DNA of 5,676 bases. Origin: an uncultured Planctomycetaceae bacterium (GTDB taxonomy: Bacteria; Planctomycetota; Planctomycetia; Pirellulales; Pirellulaceae). The stretch lies in assembly GCA_903921945.1 (NCBI GenBank), contig CAIXSC010000138.1, forward strand, positions 1-5,676. The letters are read 5' to 3'. Shown in pieces: positions 1 through 4,200 of the stretch (position 1 is the stretch's first letter; every line of letters starts with the position of its first letter). Under the pieces are notes generated by a model that worked only from the letters and a program-made list of their open reading frames with translations, was not told where the DNA came from and searched no databases. Made by a program: the position numbers and the translations under genes.

Positions 1-346
1 CCCTGCCACTGCCCAGCCCACTGCCCAGCCCACTGCCTAGCCCACTGCCTAGCCCACTGCCTAGCCCACTGCCTAGCCCACTGCTCACGTCACTGGACCG
101 CTCGTTGTCTGACTCAATATCCTGCTTACTGGTATGTGGCCTAACACTTTGTTGCGTGCTGGTTTGTAGCTTGTTGTCTTGTTCGTTATTCTGGCTGTCG
201 GCTTGGTCATTATTCTGGTGATTGTTTTGGCTGTTGCTCTGGCTGATGCTCTGGCTGTTGCCCTGCCTTTGTTCCACTTTCTGCAACCACGCACGTAGCT
301 GCTTGATCCGCTCTGAGGATTCCAAAATTGTCGTTCGTGGTGTCAT
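1..346 (-). CDS. Partial unknown protein: helical N-terminus, Q/N/S-rich stretch, GSGL repeats
   Basis: This frame is open from an ATG at 346-344 to the left edge: 115 codons, no stop, 3' end missing. Residues 7-28 look like a charged amphipathic helix (SSERIKQLRAWLQKVEQRQ). Residues 29-67 are dominated by Gln, Asn and Ser, and residues 88-114 are a GSGL repeat of about six copies encoded by 12-bp units. There is no signal peptide or membrane segment, so it is probably cytoplasmic. The ATG is chosen because GGGAG lies 10 nt upstream and a promoter lies at 397-424; the frame stays open upstream to a stop at 497-499, so a longer form is not excluded. I do not recognise the family. The short helix followed by a long linker suggests that a folded domain lies beyond the edge. 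A faint likeness to N-termini of ImuA/RecA-like proteins of planctomycetes is memory only. That it is coding is supported by the in-frame repeat and the upstream signals. Confidence 0.68.
   Translation of the reverse strand, partial: MTPRTTILESSERIKQLRAWLQKVEQRQGNSQSISQSNSQNNHQNNDQADSQNNEQDNKLQTSTQQSVRPHTSKQDIESDNERSSDVSSGLGSGLGSGLGSGLGSGLGSGLGSGR
5..84 (-). repeat. 12-bp tandem repeat (coding, GSGL)
   Basis: Plus-strand units of GCCCACTGCCTA or GCCCACTGCCCA start at 16, 28, 40, 52, 64 and 76 (the last partial), with a degenerate copy at 5-15. Units differ mainly by one C/T position. That position is silent in the minus frame (CTG or CTA, both Leu), as expected for a translated repeat. The array ends about where the window begins, so its full extent may not be seen. 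Confidence 0.93.
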
Positions 347-350
347 GGCT

Positions 351-361
351 GGGAGGCTCCC
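351..361 (-). promoter_or_regulatory. Palindrome covering the likely RBS of the minus-strand gene
   Basis: GGGAGGCTCCC is an inverted repeat (GGGAG, one base, CTCCC) lying 5-15 nt upstream of the minus-strand ATG. On the minus strand the GGGAG half is the only Shine-Dalgarno-like string at a usable distance (10 nt). The same bases could pair with CTCCC, although the one-base loop means a hairpin would have to open its inner pairs. Whether it hides the ribosome site is inference. Confidence 0.4.
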
Positions 362-382
362 GGAGTCCGTGAAACGGAACGC

Positions 383-406
383 ATGTACACTGTTTGAATG
401 TACACT
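383..406 (-). promoter_or_regulatory. Operator-like AGTGTACAT direct repeats
   Basis: Two exact copies of AGTGTACAT (minus strand 406-398 and 391-383) are spaced 15 bp start to start. Each contains the palindrome TGTACA. One overlaps the -10 hexamer and the other the predicted transcription start, the usual place for a repressor operator. A third, weaker copy AGTGTACT lies at 452-445. The regulator is unknown; a LexA-type repressor is one possibility but is not shown by the sequence. Confidence 0.45.
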
Positions 407-424
407 CGGTCCGTGTTGTGTCAA
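397..424 (-). promoter_or_regulatory. Sigma70-type promoter for the minus-strand gene
   Basis: On the minus strand a perfect -35 hexamer TTGACA (424-419) is followed by a 16-bp spacer and TACATT (402-397), which matches TATAAT at four of six positions. Transcription would start near 390, giving a leader of about 44 nt before the ATG at 346. It faces the small gene correctly and no better hexamer pair was seen in that interval. Confidence 0.55.
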
Positions 425-427
425 GTC

Positions 428-458
428 GGAAAAAAGTGGACACCAGTACACTTTTTCC
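428..458. repeat. Inverted repeat GGAAAAAAGTG / CACTTTTTCC
   Basis: GGAAAAAAGTG (428-438) and CACTTTTTCC (449-458) are complementary apart from one extra A, with a 10-nt spacer. The repeat lies just upstream of the -35 element of the minus-strand promoter. It could be a protein-binding site, an upstream A/T-tract element, or a remnant of an insertion-sequence end. Nothing visible decides between these, and no transposase is present. Confidence 0.5.
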
Positions 459-804
459 CTGCCCAGCGTTTGGCTCTCACGCGATTGACCGAGGTATTAG
501 GTGCATCCCTATCTGGGGATTTGACCCAGACTTCGTTGAAGTTGGCCTTCGGCCCACAGGCCCAACTGTCCCGGCCCGAGGTGGTTCCGAGTGTCTTCAA
601 CCCTGTGCGTTGCCATCACACGCAAGCTTCAAGGCCAAAACGACTTGGCGATCATTGAACGGTATTGCGTTTACCGCCAAGCCGCAGGCGACGGCCGGGC
701 CGGCCCACGATGGGTGCCGAGCAGGCCAATCCGTGCCAGGCACTGATCGCTGGCCAATCGGTAAAGCGGCCACAGAGCCACGCAGGACCGGTTAGACATG
801 CTCG

Positions 805-901
805 CGATGGACAAGATGTCCGTCGTACAAGAAGCGTTTCACGCCGCTCCGGCACTGCGATCGTCGCCTCCTGTCTTGTACGACGGACATTCTGTCCGTC
901 G
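805..901. repeat. Head-to-head palindromic intergenic element (REP/BIME-like)
   Basis: Two 28-nt arms (805-832 and 874-901) form a near-perfect inverted repeat around a 41-nt centre: 25 Watson-Crick pairs, two G-T wobbles and one mismatch. Each arm is itself a palindrome. The right arm holds CGACGGACA (881-889), a 3-nt spacer, then TGTCCGTCG (893-901). The left arm holds CGATGGACA (805-813), a 3-nt spacer, then TGTCCGTCG (817-825). On the inner side each unit carries the tail TACAAGA. This nested layout resembles paired REP units (BIME) or a small MITE. No flanking target duplication was seen. From memory, similar strings recur between genes in planctomycetes; this was not checked. Confidence 0.8.
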
Positions 902-973
902 CCGCTGGCGGCCTACACGCTTCGAGACACGAAGCCGAGGGAGGCACCAGCCACTCGCAGACGACGCTAGCTT

Positions 974-1008
974 GCCCAGTTCGCCTAATTCCATCGTCGA
1001 AACTGGGC
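974..1008. repeat. Inverted repeat GCCCAGTT / AACTGGGC
   Basis: GCCCAGTT (974-981) and AACTGGGC (1001-1008) are perfectly complementary, and the stem can extend by CG/CG past one bulged A. The inner loop is about 14 nt. There is no following T-run, so it is not a standard intrinsic terminator, and no gene ends just upstream that would need one. It may be a further intergenic repeat or a protein site ahead of the secretin gene. Confidence 0.5.
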
Positions 1009-1079
1009 GAATCCGGCGGAATTCATCACACGTTCCGGCAGGCTGTACCGATTAATCCTGCAATAGCGATTGTAGCGGT

Positions 1080-1132
1080 CGAACGGACGGGGATTGGGAG
1101 AAGGCTCTCCCGGGTCGCAAGTCCGTCGAGCC
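1080..1132 (+). promoter_or_regulatory. Structured 5' leader of the secretin gene
   Basis: A hairpin GGGAGA (1096-1101) AGGC TCTCCC (1106-1111) sits inside an outer stem of CG plus ACGGAC (1080-1088, one bulged A) with GTCCGTCG (1121-1128). A competing stem pairs GGCTC (1103-1107) with GAGCC (1128-1132) and would disrupt both. The structure ends directly before GGAGG at 1133-1137 and about 25 nt before the start codon. Mutually exclusive stems at such a place suggest possible control of translation, but I recognise no known riboswitch class. Confidence 0.35.
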
Positions 1133-1142
1133 GGAGGCACAC

Positions 1143-1147
1143 AAGGA
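1143..1147 (+). promoter_or_regulatory. Ribosome binding site of the secretin gene
   Basis: AAGGA lies 9 nt before the ATG at 1157 and favours that start over the in-frame ATG at 1172 (spacing 24 nt). A second purine-rich string, GGAGG at 1133-1137, is 19 nt away from the 1157 ATG and is probably too far to be the main site. Confidence 0.65.
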
Positions 1148-1156
1148 CGATTTCCC

Positions 1157-1252
1157 ATGCGTCAGCGGTTCATGACAACTCGCCGCCTAGTTTTGCTTGG
1201 CTTGGTGGGCGGTTTGATGGCCACTTGGCTGCTTTCCCTTGTAGCGAAGGGA
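1157..1252 (+). other. N-terminal signal or membrane-anchor segment of the secretin
   Basis: The first 32 residues have an Arg-rich start (R2, R4, R9, R10) followed by a hydrophobic run at about 11-30 (LVLLGLVGGLMATWLLSLVA). This fits a Sec signal or signal anchor, as needed for a secretin to reach the envelope. No clean AxA cleavage site and no lipobox cysteine are visible, so cleavage is uncertain. The following residues 31-198 are low complexity (Ala, Gly, Pro, Ser, Asn) and probably disordered. Confidence 0.75.
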
Positions 1253-4200
1253 TCGCGCGAAGTGGCTCCAGAGACGGCAAGCTTATCCCGCGAGTCCGCG
1301 GGGTCGCGGCTCGACCCCACCGGCGAGCCACAGCGATCGGACAAGTTGCGGCTACCCGAAAAGCTGCGGTTACCCGCCGGCCACGACGAGTCGGCCGGCA
1401 GTTCCGCTGCCGGTGCCAGTGCCGGTGCCCATGGCCCGGCCGGTCATCGGTTTGGGCTCGCCCATGGCGGCTCGGGCAGTTCGATTCGGCCCGCGAATCA
1501 CGAAACGGAGAGTGGCGAATCGACCGCGGGCGCGGCCTCGCCTGCCGGCAATGTGCTGCGCGCTGGCGGATTCGCGGCCGAGGATACGCCCGCGACGGGT
1601 GCCGAGGAACCGCCACTGCGCGGAACACCCGCCGCGGCGACTCCCGTGAATCCGTCCGGTCAGGCGAACACGCCGCCGGCCGGCCCGAACGCTCAGCCCG
1701 CTGATGCTCAGCCAGCCGCCGGCCAACCCAACGGAACCGCTCGGGATTCCCAGGCGGTTCAAGGCTACGCGACCAACGGTATCGACGCGAACCGCTTGGC
1801 GGACGAGCTGCGAAAACGCTACGGGAAGGTGCCACAAGTGCGTATCGTCCCCGATCCGCGCACTCGGCAAGTGATTGTCATGGCGCCACCCGCTGTGCAA
1901 CGCGACGTGGCCGAATGGGTTCCGCGCCTGTCCGCCAAGCTGAAAGCGGCCGGCGCGATCGCTCCTCCGACCGACCCGCTCGGCGCAGGCGATGTGGCCG
2001 GCGGTAGCGAACTCGCTGCAGGCGCGGTTGGACTGCAAGGAACTTCAAGCATCGTGGTAGCGGAAACCGCTGCCGTGCCGGCCACGCCCCCCGCCGCCCA
2101 TCAACTGGCCAACATTGGCTGGCGCGAACTGCAAGTTGGGCTGCGCATGCTGTGGGGTGATCGTCTTCCGGTACAGGCGAGCGAAGATGGAGGCAGCGTC
2201 GTGGTCACGTTCCCCGGCCGCTGGCAGCCCGCACCCGCGATGCGTGTGGACACCCGGCAAGGGGTAATCGAATTCGACGGCCCTAACGAAGGCCAGCATG
2301 CGGTCGCGCGGCTGGTCGCCGCGTTGGATCGGCCCGCGAACGCCAACGCCACAAACGCCCTCAACCAGCAAATCCTGTCCGTCCGCGGCCGCGATCCCCA
2401 ACGACTGCAAAACACGCTTGCGGCACTTCACACGGCCTTTCAAGACTCCGCTAGCCAACCGGCAGCGGCTGGGGCGGCCCAGCCGCCGCCGAAGACGCCA
2501 GCCGCTCAACCTGGCACGCGTCCTGACGCTGCACCGGGCACCGACGCCGGTGCCGAGCCCGCTGGAGAGGATGCGGGCAACGACGACTCCGGTGGACTGA
2601 TCGGCAACGTGCAGATCGAGTTCCTGGAAGGGCTCGATGTGATCGTGGTGCGTGGCAAGAAGAAAGACGTCGAACGCGTCACGAAGATCATCCAGGAAAT
2701 CGAACAGTTAACGCTCGAGACCAAGCCGGTCGTGCAGATCTATCCCCTGACACACACCAACAGCAAGGCGCTCGCCGACCTGCTGCTGCAGGTTTACAAC
2801 CAAGTCCTTCAGTCGCGTCAGGGACAAGTTTCGATTACCGGGCTCGTGAAGCCGAACGCGCTGCTGTTGATCGGCCGTGCCGAAGCCGTTGCGACGGTGG
2901 TCGATCTGATTCAGAAACTGGACCAGCCCGTCGAGCCGAACGCGACGCTCAAGGTGATTCGACTCAAACACATGGGCGCCGCGGAGGCGGAGACGACCAT
3001 CCGCACGTTCTTCGGCCAACAACCGATCGGCGGTGGCGCTGCCGGTGGCGCCCCGGGTGGCGCGATCGGCCAGGGCGGTGGCCAGGGTGGTTTCGGCCAA
3101 GGCGGTCTGCAGGGCGGAGGGCCAGGAGGCGCGCAGGCCGGCGGAGCGGCTGGGGCGGGCACCAACCTCGCCACCCGCTTAGTGATTGTCGCCGATGTCC
3201 GGACGAGCTCGCTGATTATCCAGGCGTCGCCACGCGACATGCTGGAAGTGGAAAAGCTGCTCGAACAGATCGACGTCGAGGAGGGCCAAGCCACCAGCGA
3301 ACTACGGATCTTCAAGCTGGCCAATACGCTGGCTCAAGACATGGCCAACGTGCTCCAGGCCGCGATTCGCGGGGCGACGGGCGGAGCGGCGGGCGCTGGC
3401 GCCCAGGGAGGTGCTCAAGGCCAGCCCGGCGGACAAGGTTTTAACCAGGGCAATCAAGGCGGTGGCGCGGCCGCCGCCGGCGCGGCTGCCGGCACCGCGC
3501 GACCGACCAACCTGCAGTTCGTCGCGGTCGACGCGTTGCAGAAGAAAGTCGTCGCGTCAGGTATCTCCTCGGATGTCTTCATTACCGCCGACGTCAGCGG
3601 CAACTCGCTGCTCGTGCGGGCTCCGGCGAAGAGCATGGAGCTGCTTGCGGCCATTATTAAAGAGCTGGACAGTCTCCCGGCCGCGGAATCGCAAATCAAG
3701 GTGTTTACCGTTTCCAACGGCGACGCCACTTCGCTGGCCCGGATGCTGCAAGGTTTGTTCGGCCAGCAGGTGACGATTGGACAAGGCACCGGCGGCGCGT
3801 TCGGCGGCGGCGCCTTTGGCGCAGCCGGGTTCGGCAATATCGGCAACCTCGGCGGGCCGGTCGGTGGACCGAACGCCGGCGACAGCGTGCTGGTGCCGTT
3901 GCGGTTCGCCGTCGACGCCCGCACCAATAGCATCATCGTGTCCGGTTCCTCTGGCGACTTGAAAGTGGTCGAGGCGCTTCTGCTGCGGTTGGACGAAGGC
4001 GACGTGCCGCGTCGCCGCCTGACCATCTACCGGCTGAAAAACGCCTTGGCCCAGGATGTGGCCACCTCCATCACCCAGTTGCTGCAGCAACAGCGGCAGG
4101 TCATCAACCAGAACCAGTTTTTCAACCAAGCGGTCGCCCCGTTCGAGCAGTTGGAACGCGAATTCCTGCTGCAGGCCGAACCGCAAACCAACTCGCTGGT

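Larger units (their letters stand above)
500..1079. other. Non-coding intergenic stretch, no supported gene
   Basis: About 580 bp without a gene I can support. Frames open here lack ribosome sites, encode Arg/Pro/Cys-rich composition typical of chance frames in GC-rich DNA, and match nothing I recognise. Palindromes inside it are GGGCCGGCCC at 697-706, GTGCC-A-GGCAC at 733-743, GGCCAATC repeated at 724-731 and 752-759, the 805-901 element, and a hairpin GCTTCG (919-924) with CGAAGC (930-935). No tRNA or rRNA was recognised. A small RNA or a decayed gene in 500-800 cannot be ruled out by eye. Confidence 0.6.

Noticed and set aside
5..84. Possible CRISPR array at the left edge
   Set aside because: Contiguous 12-bp units with no unique spacers; it is a coding minisatellite.
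428..458. Terminal repeat of a complete insertion sequence
   Set aside because: No transposase and no matching partner end elsewhere in the window; kept only as an inverted repeat.
394..795. Open plus-strand frame of 133 codons, with a second overlapping frame at 398-658
   Set aside because: No ribosome site, Cys/Arg/Pro-rich chance composition, no recognisable motif, and it starts within the promoter and operator region of the opposite gene.
974..1008. Intrinsic terminator
   Set aside because: A good stem but no T-run on either side, and no gene ends close upstream on either strand.
1080..1137. Cyclic-di-GMP (GEMM-type) riboswitch, suggested by GGTCGCAAGTCC near 1113-1124
   Set aside because: The similarity is limited to a short GCAA-containing string; the conserved two-helix receptor elements of the class are not present.
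1225..1704. 159-codon plus-strand frame overlapping the secretin start
   Set aside because: Arg/Ala-rich, no ribosome site, and out of frame with the long continuous secretin frame that covers the same bases.
1170..2038. Long minus-strand frames of over 220 codons antisense to the secretin N-terminus
   Set aside because: They are Arg/Pro/His-rich shadows of Ala/Gly/Pro-coding DNA in GC-rich sequence; the plus frame carries the coherent protein.
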